Part shown: positions 25,473 through 36,985 of the stretch, one piece after another
How the letters are laid out: each line of letters begins with the position of its first letter
Position numbering within the stretch: position 1 is the stretch's first letter
NCBI GenBank assembly: GCA_016647705.1
Contig: CM028326.1
Location: 3,286,001 to 3,350,000 of the forward strand
Origin: Eucommia ulmoides
Lineage: Eukaryota; Streptophyta; Magnoliopsida; Garryales; Eucommiaceae
Direction: 5' to 3'
DNA: 64,000 nt
Translations under genes and position numbers: made by a program
Notes under the pieces: model-generated
The model's input: only the letters and a program-made list of their open reading frames with translations
Database searches by the model: none
What the model was told of the DNA's origin: nothing

Positions 25473-26960
25473 TTACAAAATAATCTTAGTCCTATAGTGA
25501 TACTGCTTGAGATGGTCGGCATTCCACAAGTGTCGTAGTGGAATGCCTTCCTCGGTCTCGAGCTCATATGTGCCCGGTCTTGTAATTCTGACGATGCGAT
25601 AAGGTCCTTCCCAGCTGGGGGCCAACTTCCCTGCATTTTGCTCCTTAGTTGCTAAGGTAACCTTCCTGAGGACGAGGTCTCCGATTTCAAAATGGCGCGG
25701 ACGCACCCTTCTATCCTAATATCGAGCTGCCCGTTGTTGGTAAGCTGCTTAGCGTATTCGAGCGTTCTCTCGTCATTCTTCTAGAAGGTCCAGGTTGAGG
25801 GTCAGCATTGCATCATTCATTTGTTGGTCCTGACCCTTGACCAATGTTCGAATGGTTGGCAATTTGATCTCTGCAAGAATCACGGACTTGGATCTGAACG
25901 TCATTGCGTATGGTGTCTCTCCCATCGGGGTTTAGGAAGTGGTGTGATACGCCCAGAGAACGGGGTAAGGATTCTCTACCCACTTTTTCTTGGCCTTATC
26001 GAGCCTGGTCTTCAAACCGTGCAGGATTGTTCGGTTCGTGACCTTGATCTGGCCATTAGCCTGTGGGTGACTTGGTAACGCGAAGTGAGTTCGGATACCC
26101 AGGCCGGAGCAAAAAGAAGCAAATAAATTATTGTCAAATTGAGTGCCGTTGTAGGATACGATTGCCCTTAGGATCCCAAATCAGCACACTATTGATTTCC
26201 AGATGAAATCTCATATTTTTTCTTTGGTGATGCACGCTAGGGGTTCGACCTCCACCCACTTGGTGAAGTAATCAATAGAGACGACCAAGAACTTTCTCCG
26301 GCTGGTGCCCTGAGGAAAAGGGCCTAACAGATCTATTCCCCACTGGGCGAAGGGCCATGAGCTCGTCATTGGCACCATGGTCGTTGGAGATAAATGAGGG
26401 TGGGGGCCGAAGCATTGGCACTTTTCGTATTTTTTTTATGAATTCATTCGCGTCCTCTAGCATTTTTGGCCAAAAATACCCTTGGCATAGCAGTTTGCCA
26501 GCTAGAGCCCTGGCCCCGAGTGATTGCCACATATTCTCTTATGGGCTTTTCTCATGATGTAGTCGGCCTCTTCTTATCGTAGGTATCGAGAATATGGTTT
26601 AGAGAAAAAATGTCAGTAAAGGATCCCATCTATGATGCAGTATCTAGCAAACCTGTATCGCACTCTCTTTGCCTCGTTGCGGTCGTCAGGTAGTGTTCCG
26701 TCTTCCAAGTATTTTTGTATTGGCTTTATCCAAGTGGGATGGTCGTTGAACTCACCGATTGGCACTATCTGGTTAGATATCGCCGTGCTCGGAGCATCCA
26801 AGTACTCAACGGGCACGTTTCGCTCCAGAGTTAATGCTACCACCGAGGCTAGGTTTGCCAAGGCATCAGCGTGTCGGTTCTCTTCTTAGGGTATTTGGGA
26901 GACATGAATATAGCTGGAAACGTGATTTTGAAAAGAGGTTGCCCTCCCATGTGGTGACAA
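25473..26960 (-). pseudogene. pol: Ty3/gypsy pol remnant: RNaseH end and integrase
   Basis: Minus-strand frames read, in order: the RNaseH end with an ADALANLAS-like phrase (about 26885-26850), the linker and zinc-binding region (LGARALAGKLLCQGYFWPKM, 26523-26464), the integrase core, and the C-terminal GPY-type module (KLAPSWEGPYRIVRI near 25620). Several frameshifts separate these pieces. In the catalytic core the first Asp is present (VSIDYFTKW near 26275), the second Asp is Tyr (SYNGTQF near 26150) and the Glu is Lys (NGQIKVTNR near 26040). The integrase is therefore dead even apart from the frameshifts. Confidence 0.88.
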
Positions 26961-27032
26961 CTGATAAAGCTTGACAATTGATAAAGGGCTAAGCAAGAGG
27001 TTGTACTGCTGTAAAGGAAAAATGGTGTGAAT

Positions 27033-27185
27033 TCAAACTTTTACAATAGTTTTTGAACCGTAACAACCGTTACGGTACCGTAACAATGTGTAACGGCCTG
27101 TTACTATGTGACTCAGCCTCACAGGTCTGTAACGGGTCGTAACGAAATTGGTGTCTACCGATTCCGTTACGTAACAGTCGTTTTT
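27033..27185. repeat. GTTACG-rich palindromic segment
   Basis: About 150 bp packed with GTAACG/CGTTAC words, including the perfect 16-bp palindrome GTTACGGTACCGTAAC at 27069-27084. It lies between the truncated retroelement and the first NLR fragment. Identity unknown; possibly a MITE end or a small satellite-like repeat. Confidence 0.6.
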
Positions 27186-27192
27186 CGGAACC

Positions 27193-27400
27193 ATGCTTGA
27201 GAGCCTAAATAACAAATTTGGGAACCTGATTCATTTAAGGTACTTAGGCTTGAGGGACACAAATATTATTAATCTTCCTGCTTCTTTTGCAATGTTGAGC
27301 CATTTGCAAACCTTGGACATTCGAGGTACAATTAGTACAAACCCAAACCCGTTTAAGCCTCCCACTTTTTCCACAGTATAAGGTAGTTATGGAGTTTCCT
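27193..27400 (+). pseudogene. NLR LRR fragment
   Basis: Open frame containing GNLIHLRYLGLRDTNIINLP and LSHLQTLDIRGT, typical first LRR repeats of RPM1-type CC-NBS-LRR proteins. It starts and ends abruptly with no NBS attached. It is the inverted counterpart of the LRR pieces in the tandem units to the right. Confidence 0.8.
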
Positions 27401-28690
27401 CAAACCTGTTCCCATAACAATTCTACATTTTCTCTCACTCTACGTATTGCAAAATTCAGACAATCTTAGCAATCCCTTGAGCCTTGTCAGCATAATGTCT
27501 TTTACAGTGGTGTAATAAGATGACAGTTTACAAGTATTACCAATTGTAAATTTATCAGCATAATACACCTGGCAATATAAATCTCCCAATGAGCAAAACA
27601 ACAATTTTAATGAAATGCATGAGCATAAAAAATGGAGGTTTCATAGAAACATGATATAATCCGTAATAAATGCTTGGAGATATCGAAATTGAAATTTTGA
27701 AAAATATATTTACAAAGATGTGACATATAGCCAAAATAGTAGTTATGACCCGTGAATCATATAGTACACAAAGTGAGATAAAAAGTCACAGATTTTTCAC
27801 TCTTTTACAAGCCCAAAACACTCATCAATAAAAGAAATATGGTGGGAGTAAAAATAGAAACTAAAAGAAAATATATTTTTTCTCAATTTGTGTGCTTCAA
27901 AATCTCTCCCTCCTCAAAAATCTTACCAATGTGTCTGACCTTCAGGGCCATCAACAACTATCTTTGCCAACAACTCTTTGTCCATTCCATACATATACAT
28001 TTTTTGCAAGGACACTAGGTACTGCAAGATGTCCAGAACATTTTGTAGTTTTGCGAAATATCGCCTATCAAATTTTTTTATTTATTGAATTGATAATAAA
28101 TTATAGATCCAATTGAAATTATTGACCATGTTATATTCTTGACTCTTGAACTCAAACCCAATAGGTCACCTAAGCACAGGTGATCAAGAAAGTTTGCCTA
28201 TTTGACATTTCGGTGGTGCGAAAATGATTTTCATTCATATTCAAAATTTGGTTTGACCTCCTCTAACTCAAGAATAGGGATCAATAGCTTTTGTCTTTGT
28301 TGACGGCTGTCCCTGCGTGCTTTCATTGGTGACGGTCTCTATTTTCGAATCCAGAAGATCTTCCATGCTCAAGATCAAGGGCTCCTCGAACGGCTCGACC
28401 GCCAAAAACATCAGATCCTCGTTCTACATTGGAATACGCGTATTGCTCATCTCATTTATTAGAGATTGGAGAGTAGGGTAATCACTATCTCTATTTTATG
28501 CTTATGCTTATACTTTTACTACTACATTTATTCAGTTGTTTGGATTACTACGCATTTGAATAATAAAGATGTCGATAACAAAAGCTAGCTTGACCAAATA
28601 ATTGAGGATATTAGTGATTGATTTGACAACAAAGAACGAGAAACTGGGATTTAATTTTGCAAGGGAGAAAAACAGAGAGTCTTAAAGTAA
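27401..28690. repeat. Inverted copy of the 1.7-kb NLR-flank unit
   Basis: Reverse complement of the 35270-36650 type unit. It includes the C-terminal LRR relic (minus strand, about 27890-28050) and an intact small frame on the minus strand (about 28424-28268) that is homologous to the 71-codon frame in the tandem units. No independent gene. Confidence 0.7.
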
Positions 28691-30336
28691 GAATAAAACA
28701 TGTCGCGGATTTTAATCAACTATGTGATTAACAAACTGAAAGAGAGTTCTATTTTGCAATTCGAGTTCCACTAGGGGGTTATATGCGAAGATGAATCATC
28801 TGGGACTTCACCTGGAACATCTGGAAGCTGCTTTCGAGGATGCAGAGGGAAAAAATAATGGTGAGACCATCAAAAACTAATTCTTTATTGATTTTCAGTA
28901 CTTTTGTGAAAGTTTTAATTACAAACTATATCACAATTGTTTGCTTGTCGCGTGTCTTTTTGGTGCACAAATTGGAGAATTCAATTAAAATTGATGCATG
29001 CCTCTTGTATTTTAACTAGTCTTTCTATTGTAATTTGCCCATGCTGATAGTTCATGTAATTCTCTAGGTCAAGTCTTTGTCCTTCCTTGAAATATCTTCA
29101 CATGTAGAGACAACTGAAGTTTTATATTCTTTTAGTTATTGTTAAATGTACATGTGAATTTCCAAACCGATTATGCCTATGATAAAGGAAAACTTATAGT
29201 GCAATTCAAAGAGATTACATTAACTATTAAAGATTCCATTGAAGATTTATATAGGACATAAAGCTTGGACTCTGACAAACCAACCAATATTTTCGGTATC
29301 AAATTTTGTACAACCAACATCTTTTGCTTCTTGAAGCAAAAATTTATCATCTTCCAGTCTCATCAACAACTTAAAAACATCGACGAAGAGCTTAATATTC
29401 TGAAGGATGTATCAAACTAACATCAAAATAGACAGAAACAAAATCAAGAAATCAAGAGGCATGAGGTACGATACTTTGCTTATGATGAGTATCCGTACAT
29501 TGTGGGAATAGATGAATATGTTGTTGAGTTAGAAAAACTAATCAGAGACTTCAAAAAAAAAAAAAAAACTCGGTTGTGATCATAGTTTGGAGCCTAGGTA
29601 GATCAAACAAGACAACTATTCTCAAGCAATTACACAATATTATCCAGTTCAACAAAAGCGTCGATTGCTATGGTTGGGCTTACGTGGGACTAAGAATTTT
29701 TTTAAAGGCATTTTAAGGGACATGTTGAATAAGTTCCACAGTTGTGCCAAAGTTCGATATTGACGGGATGGATGCAAAAGAAATGCAAAGAGTCCTACTC
29801 ACTTACTTGGAACATAAGAGACACATTCTCATACTTAATGATGTTTGGAATCATCAGAATGTTGCCCGAGATTCAATACTTTCTTCCAAATAACAATGGG
29901 CATTCTTGTGTTCTTATCGCTACGTGTCACAAAACCGTAGCTTTTAAGTCTTTTCGGGGGCACATGCACCACTATCTGAGGGTAGAATGCTTGAATCCTG
30001 AATTATCTTGGGATCTCTTCTGCGAAATGGTTTTTAGATATCATGATCTTAATAGATATTGTTGTGAATATTTGAATAATGTGACAAACGAGTTTGTCAA
30101 TGGATGTCAAGGCTTACTTCTTGCAATTATAGTTGTTGGTGGGTTAATGTCAACCAGAGGTGAAAACATACATGAATGAAACAAAGTGGTCATGAGCCCA
30201 ACTTTGTAATTGAAGAATAATCTTAAGGAACCTCTACTATTGAGTCATAAAAAATTGTCCAAACATCTTAAATTTTGTTTCTTGTATTGTGCAATGTTTC
30301 CCAAAGGTTATCGGTTAACCATTAAAAAGTTAGCAC

Positions 30337-32455
30337 TATTGATCCCAAGATTTTGATGAACAATTAAGTATTGATGTTTTGGTGGAACTAATGTTTGATC
30401 AAGTGTTTCAGTGATTTAAAGTTCCAATAATGAAGATGTCAAAGTGAATGGATGTTAAATAAAGATATCAAGATGATGAAGAAGTATTAAGAGTTTGAAG
30501 ACATTAGGAAAAACAACCCAGGTAAATATAAACTCTTAATATCCCATTTAGGAACACACACACGACACAAAATGATTTTTATCTTTTATGTGTGTTTTGG
30601 TTGAGTATATTTATTTGCTCCTATGTGAATTAAAAAAGAAATATTTTTGAATGACTAAAATAGAATATAAGAATATTAGTAGAGTTCATTTGAATATAAA
30701 TATAGATAAAGGGGAAAAATTGTAAAAGAAAGAAAGTTAAAATCGAGATTAGAGAAGAGATTTAGGAGAGGGCAGTCGACTAAGGAGTCGACCGGAGAAA
30801 GAAGATGAACTCTCTGAATCTGCGAGTCGAGAGAGAGGTCGACCAATAGAAGCTTAGCAAACTTTCTGAATCTGCGAGTTGACAGAGCGATCGACCGATT
30901 AAGCTTGGCAAACTCTTTAAATCTGCGAGTCGACTGAGGAGTTGACCGATCAAGTGCATAGGCTACTTCCAGTATCCTTCAGTCGACTGGACAGTCGACT
31001 GAACGTACAGTTTCAGGATATTGGTTGATTCGATTTTAAATCCAAAAGTAGCCGTTTTTTGTTAAGATTTGAGAGAGATTTCGGGGATATTCTTAACATT
31101 TGAGATATGGTTCATATACTAATTAAATTCTTTCAATATGGTTCATTAATTATTAAAGTTTCTCAAATTGGTACTTAAAATAGATTCTATACTTATTTGT
31201 TTTGATTGAGAAATACTTTGGAGATTTAATTGAGAGTTTTAAAAGTTTTTATTAAGTGAAATTGAATCTAACTGAAGTCCTCATGTTATGAAGGGTCTAT
31301 AAGAGTATTTTATTATCATGACACTTGTAAACTAGCCATTAGGAGGCTGATTACATGTGCCCTTATATAGACTTACGAATTTTCTAAGAGAGCTAATCAT
31401 TCTAAGAGATAAAATCAGTCTATATCTTTTTGAGAGACCGTTTATAAGAGTTATCATTCAACGATACTATGAGTTGTTCTAAGGGTGATTCTGATAATCA
31501 ACTGCGATCAATTTGTGCTGATATCGGAATTGAATCTACATTGTTTTCATCATTAATTCTGTGGATTACGGGTGAGATCTTTCCATATTGATTATTACTT
31601 GTTTATTATTGTATGTTAGAAATTGATCTTAGAAATTATTTTTGATTTTTTAAAGAAAATATTATTTCAAACAATTTCTTGAATCTGATTACATGCTCAA
31701 ATTTGCTACGCATATTTTCTTAAAATCAGATTTCTGCATCTCACAATATTCTATCACTAGTTGGGATATTAATTCAGTTTATATATATCTGGGGTGGTAG
31801 AAGTTTCGAGTGAGATTTACTTATCAATTTCTGTATTGGTGAGTTGTGACTGGTTAAATATCATTGGAGATATTTAATCAAGGGTAGTTAGATTTCAGTC
31901 TCTTCCTGTAAGGAGATTGAGGTAGTGATTCTCCCTGAATAACAATTGCGAGTTTGTGAGTGATTTTGTAACGGTTCAATCCTTACCGAGTAAAAGGATA
32001 TTTGAAGTGTTTTGGTGAGGTTTTGATTCTTGAGTCTAAGTGTTAAAAAGAATTAAGTTATTCTTTAACTTGTAAAAAGTAGAGGTTATTCTTTAGGCAT
32101 TTGAAAAAGAAATTATAAAAGTTGATTCTGAGCCTGTAAAAAGAATCAGTGTGTGGGTTTAGTTCCTACCTTTAAAGAAATCTTGGTTTTAGTGGGTGCG
32201 ACCACTGTGGAGATCGGAGAACTGGATTAGCCAAGAGTAGCTTAGTGAACCAGTATAAATCTTTGGTGTGCTGCTTTCTTAATTTGTCTATTTTTGCTGT
32301 TTGTGTGTGCACCTAGTTGATTGATTAATTCCGTTGTGTTATAAAGATAATAATTAATTTAGGTTTAAAATTAATTATTTGATTTATTGATTTTTATTCT
32401 GATTATTTTTAATTATTCAATTTACCCTCCTCTTGGGTATTCTACTAGGCCAACA
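30337..32455 (+). mobile_element. 2.1-kb solo LTR, probably Ty1/copia SIRE-like, inside NLR pseudogene 1
   Basis: Begins TATTGATCCC (original TG probably mutated to TA) and ends GGCCAACA. It is flanked by AGCAC (30332-30336) and AACAC (32456-32460), a 5-bp duplication with one mismatch. The NLR coding sequence on the two sides joins exactly across it (Lys-Lys-Leu-Ala before, then the GFVKE region after), which fixes the borders. The tail 'ccctcctcttgggtattcta' and the length resemble SIRE-type copia LTRs; that assignment is inference. Confidence 0.88.
30775..31000. repeat. GTCGAC palindrome array in the solo LTR
   Basis: Repeated AGTCGACT / GTCGACC words, exact or nearly so, occur at about 30775, 30786, 30826, 30837, 30926, 30981 and 30993. 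They are embedded in about 65-bp repeats starting 'gaatctgcgagt'. The arrangement parallels the CGCCTAGGCG clusters in the other LTRs. Confidence 0.75.
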
Positions 32456-33109
32456 AACACGTTTGTAGATTACAGAGGGCTTTGTCAAGGAAACACCTAG
32501 GGAATCTCCAGAAGACGTTGCTAGAGATTGCTTCCTGGAACTTATTAACATAAACATGACTATCTTTCACGACATTAGTAGAGAGCCCATTACTCATCAA
32601 GTGCACTATTTCATGCATGATTTTTGCGGTTCCTATTCTTACCAATGGGGACTTTGCACTATTATTCTTGGAGCAATGTACCATTGAACAACTGGAAGCA
32701 AAGTAGCGATGTTTGGTTCTTTATGAAAATCCACCTTCTCTTCAAGCTGAAATAAATACATGAAAGCCTCGTTCACTTATTTCATGTAGTGGCAATTGTT
32801 TTTGCTCATCTCTGCCTCAGATTTTAAATAATGTTAAACTTTTGAGGGTGTTAGACTTGCTTGGAGTTGCACTTGAGACTTATAAGACGAAATTGGGAAT
32901 ATGATTCATTAATGTACTTGGGCTTGAGGGACACAAATGTTGTTAATCTTTCTGCTTCTTTTGCAAAGTTACGCCATTTGTAAACCTTAGATGTTCGAGC
33001 TACAAATGACACAAACTGAAAACCGTTCAAGTCTTCCACGTTTATCCACAATGTAAGCTAATTATGGAGTTTCCTTAAACGTCAAAGATTTGCAATTGGT
33101 GCATCTTTG

Positions 33110-35260
33110 CAAAAGAAGTAGGAAGATAAGCAGTGTTCTCGAACGATTTCCTACAATTCTTCCCATTATGGAATGAGTAAAGAATTAAGCTACAAGTCTC
33201 GATCTATACAAAAGGCAAATATATTTGTGTTCCTCAAGCCCAAGTACCTTAAATAAATCAGGTTCTCAATTTTGTTAGGTAGGCTCTCAAGTGCACTTCC
33301 ATGCAAGTCTAACATCCTCAGAATTTTAATGTTATTTAAAATCTGAGGCAAAGATGAGGAAAATGATTTACCATTACATGCAATAATCGAATAAGGCTTC
33401 TATGTACTTCTTTCGGCTTGAAGATGAGGTTAATTTTTGTAAACACCCAAATGTTGTTGTTTTTCTTCCAGTTGTCCAAGGGTACATTGCTCCGAGAATA
33501 ATAGTTCAAAGTCCCCATTGGTAAGAATAAGAACCGCGACATCATACATGAAATAGTGCACTTGACAAACTGTGGGCTCACTACTGATGCCGAAAAAGAT
33601 AGTCTCTAACATGCTTCTGTTGATGAGTTCTAGGAAGTAATCTCTAACAACATCCTATAGAGCTTCCTCAGGTATTTCCTTGACAAAGCCTTCTACAATG
33701 CACAAATATGCCAACTTTTTAATGGTTAACCGATAAACTTTGGAGAATATTGCATAATACAAGAAACAACATTTAAGATGTCTGGACAAATTCTTATAAC
33801 TCAATAATTGGGCTTCCTTAGAATTGTTCTTCAGAGTCAGGCTCATGACCATCTTCTTCCTTTCGTGTATGTTTTCGCCTTTAGTTAACATCAATTCACC
33901 AATAGCTACAATTGCAAGATGTAGCCTTGGCATCCATTGACAAATTTGTTTGCTACATCATTCAAATATTTACAATAACGTCTTTTAAGGTCGTGGTATC
34001 TAAAAGTCATTTCGTAGAACAGATCCCAAGACAATTCAGGATTCAAACATTCTACTATCAGATAGTGGTGCATGTGCCCACGAAATAATAGAGAAACTAC
34101 AATTTTGTGACGCGTAGTAATGAGAACATAAGAGTGATCATTGTTATTTGGAAGAAATTGTTGAATCTCGGACAAAACATTATGATGATCCCAAACACCA
34201 TCAATGATAAGAATGTATCTCTTGTGTTCCAATTAAGTGAGTATGATTCTTTGCATCTTTTTAATATCCATCCAGTCAATGCCATCAGAACTGGAATTGG
34301 AACTTTGGCATAGCCGTATAACTCATTCACCATGTCCATTAAAATGGCTTTAATTTTTTTTTATTAAACCCACGTATGCCCAAGCATAATAGTCCACGTT
34401 TTTGTTGAGCTGGATGTTCTTGTGTAATTTGTTTGAGAATAATTATATTGTTTGATCCACCTAGGCTCCAAACTGCGATCACAACCATTTTTTTGGACTC
34501 TTCTATTAGTTTTTCTAGCTCAACAACTTGTTCATCTATCCCCACAATGTACGAATCATAAGCAAAGTATCGTACCTCATATTTCTTAACTTTTTTATTT
34601 TGTTCTTGTATATTTTGATGGTAGTTCGATATATCCTTCAGAACATTAAGTTCTTTGTCGATGTTTTTGAGTTGTTGACGAAACTGGAATATGAGAAATT
34701 TTTGCTTCAATAAGCGAAATATGTTGGTTGCACATAACTAGATACCGAAAACATTGACTAGTTTGTCAGAGTCTACGACTTCCATCTTCAACATAAATTA
34801 TTCGATGATATTTTTAATATCGAATTTAATCTCTTTGAATTGCGGCATAGGTCCTCCTTCATCAGAGGCTTAATCTGTTTGGCAATTCACATACATATTT
34901 AACAATAACTAAATGCATATAAAACTTCAATTGTCTCTATATGTGAAGATATTCAATGACAAGATAAAGATTTCATCATGAGAACTACATGAATTATCAA
35001 CATGGGCAAATTATAATAGGACGGCTAACTGAAATAAAAGAGGCATGCATTAATTTTAAATGAATTCTCCTGTCTGTGCACCAAAGAAACACATGATAAA
35101 CAAGAAACTGTGATATAGTTCATAGTTAAAACTCTTACAAAAGTATTAAAATCAATAGGAAATTAGTTTTGATGGTTTTACCTTTAGTTTTTTCCTTAGC
35201 ATCCTCGAGAGCAGCTTCCAGATGTTTGTTAATCACATGATTGACTAAAATTTGAAACAT
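33110..35260 (-). pseudogene. CC-NBS-LRR pseudogene 2 (right arm)
   Basis: Exon 1 (35260-35182) starts ATG and encodes ILVNHVINK joined directly to HLEAALEDAKEKTK, an internal deletion relative to the left arm. Its donor is AAAG|GTAAAA. Exon 2 (about 34850-33110) has a degenerate P-loop (SLGGSNNIIILKQ), kinase-2 RYILIIDGVW (second Asp to Gly), RNBS-B VLITTRHKIVV, LHLAIVAIGEL in place of GLPLA, RNBS-D LKCCFLYYAIFSKVYRLTIKKL, and LRRs down to 33200. Several frameshifts. It faces pseudogene 1 tail to tail. Confidence 0.88.
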
Positions 35261-35269
35261 GTATAATTT

Positions 35270-36985
35270 TTGCTCTAAGACTCCCTGTTTTTCTCTTTCG
35301 TAAAATCAAATTCCAGTTCCTTGTTATCTGTTATCAAATCGATTAACAACATCCTCAATTATGTGGTTGGGTTATCGTTTGTAGTCGATATCTTTATTAT
35401 TCGCATGTGTAGTAATCCAAACAAAAGAAGAAATATAACAGAAGAAGTATAAACATAATCATAAAATAGAGATAGTGATCCCTACTCTCCATTATCCAAT
35501 GAATGAGATGATTAATTTGATTATTTTGATGTGAAATAAAGATTTGATTTTTGTGGCAATCGAGCTTTTCGAGGAGTCTTTGATATTGAGTGTGGAAGAT
35601 TGTGTGGATTTAAAAATAGAGACCATCGTCGATGAAGACGCGCAGGGATGGTCATCGACGAAGACAAAAGCTATTGATCCATGTTCTTGACTTGGAGGAG
35701 GTTAAACCAAATTTTGAATGTGAATGAAAATCACGTTCGCATTGCTGAAATACCGAATAGGTAAACTTTCTTAATCACCAGTGCTCAGATGACGTATTGG
35801 GTCTGACTTCAAGAATCAAGAATGTGGCATGATCAATAATTTTAATTGGATCTATAATTTATTCTAAATTCAATAAATAAAATATTTTTGAGACGCGTCA
35901 TCACCCAAAACTATAAAAATATTCTGGACATCTTGCAGCACTTAGTGTCCCTGCAAGAAGTGTATATATATGGAATAAACGAAGAGTTGTTGGCAAAGAT
36001 AGTGGTTGATGGATCCGAAAGTCTGAAGGTCTGACACATTGGTAAGATTTTTTGAGAGGGAGAGACTTTGAAGCACATAAACCAAGAAAAAAATATATTT
36101 TCATTTTGTTTGTTTACTCCCACCATCTTACCATGTTTTCTTTTACTGATGCATGTTTTGGAATTGTAAAAAAGTAAGAAATCTGTCACCTTTTGTCTCA
36201 CTTTGAGTGTATGATCCATGTGGCATAACTATCGTTTTGGCTTTATGTCACATTTTTGTAAATACATTTTCAAAATTCTAATTTCGATATTCCCAAACGT
36301 ATTAGGGATTGTGTCATATATTTTTTAAATATTCAACTTTTGTGTTTATGCATTTCATTAAAATTGTTGTTTTGCTCACTGGGACATTTATATTGTCAGG
36401 TGCATTATGCTGACAAATTTACAATTGGGGATACGTGTAAATTTTTATCTTATTATACCACTACAAAAGACATTTCGATGGCTCAAGGAATTGCTAAGAT
36501 TGTCTAGACTTTGTAACACGTAGAGTGAGAGCAAAGGTAGAATTGTTCTGGGAACATATTTGAAGAAATTCCATGACTACTTTACATTGGGGATTAAAGT
36601 GGGAGGTTTTAACGATTTTGGGTTTGCGGCATTTGTACCTTGAATATCCGAGGTCTACAAATGGTGAAACTTTGCAAAAGAAATAGGAAGATTAACAATA
36701 TATGTGTCCTTCAAGTCCAAGTACCTTAAATGAATCAAGTTCCCAATTTCTTCTAGTAGGCTCTCAATTGTAACTCCATTCAAGTCTAACACTCTCAGAA
36801 GTTTAATGTTCTTTAAAATATAAGGCAGAGATGATCCAAATAAATTGTCACAAAATGAAATAAGAGAATAAGGCTTCCATATGCTTCTTTCAACTTGAAG
36901 ATGAGGTGAATTTTCGTAAAGAACCAAATGCCAATGCTTTACTTCCAATTGTTCAAGGGTACATTGCTACGAGAATAATAGTCTA
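35270..36985. repeat. Tandem unit copy 1
   Basis: Joined at its left to the 5' side of NLR pseudogene 2. The + frame near 35544-35690 is intact to its TGA. LRR piece on - at 36655-36948 (IKLLRVLDLNGVTIESLLEE, then GNLIHLRYLDLKDT). Right junction is the long form, 'cgagaataatagtctaattt'. Confidence 0.85.

Larger units (their letters stand above)
19141..26960 (-). mobile_element. Truncated Ty3/gypsy Tat-lineage retrotransposon
   Basis: Read on the minus strand, the order is decayed RNaseH end and integrase (26960-25473), spacer, an antisense extra ORF region (22223-24800 on +), a 19-copy tandem repeat (21925-20086), polypurine tract (19763-19750) and 3' LTR (19749-19141). Gag, protease, reverse transcriptase and the 5' LTR are missing; the right edge breaks off inside RNaseH near 26960, next to NLR sequence. 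An extra antisense ORF between pol and the 3' LTR, together with tandem repeats, is known from Tat-type (Retand/Grande-like) plant elements. The lineage call is inferred from this layout. Confidence 0.8.
28700..33055 (+). pseudogene. CC-NBS-LRR pseudogene 1 (left arm)
   Basis: Exon 1 (about 28700-28865) encodes a coiled-coil N-terminus (VINKLKESS, HLEHLEAAFEDAEGKN) ending at a GTGAG donor. Exon 2 starts near 29285. The P-loop region reads SLGRSNKTTILKQ instead of G-x-G-G-x-G-K-T-T, kinase-2 reads HILILNDVW, the GLPLA motif reads GCQGLLLAI, and RNBS-D reads CNVSQ/MFPKGYRLT-like text in shifted frames. Many stops and frameshifts are present. At 30336 the frame is cut by a 2.1-kb solo LTR and resumes at 32461 with GFVKETPRESPEDVARD and LRR remnants to about 33055. 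Functional NLRs are intracellular immune receptors; this copy cannot encode one. Confidence 0.88.
27190..36985. repeat. Large inverted duplication of NLR DNA
   Basis: The left arm (about 27190-33078) and right arm (about 33110-36985, reversed) contain the same order: LRR fragment, flanking unit, NLR exon 1, intron, NBS and LRR. With the 2.1-kb solo LTR removed, both arms are about 3.75-3.9 kb. Matching landmarks: 28300-28440 pairs with 35560-35690 reversed; 28700-28865 with 35260-35182; 29570-29620 with 34440-34490; 32460-33050 with 33110-33720. The arms are clearly diverged, so the event is old. Confidence 0.85.
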
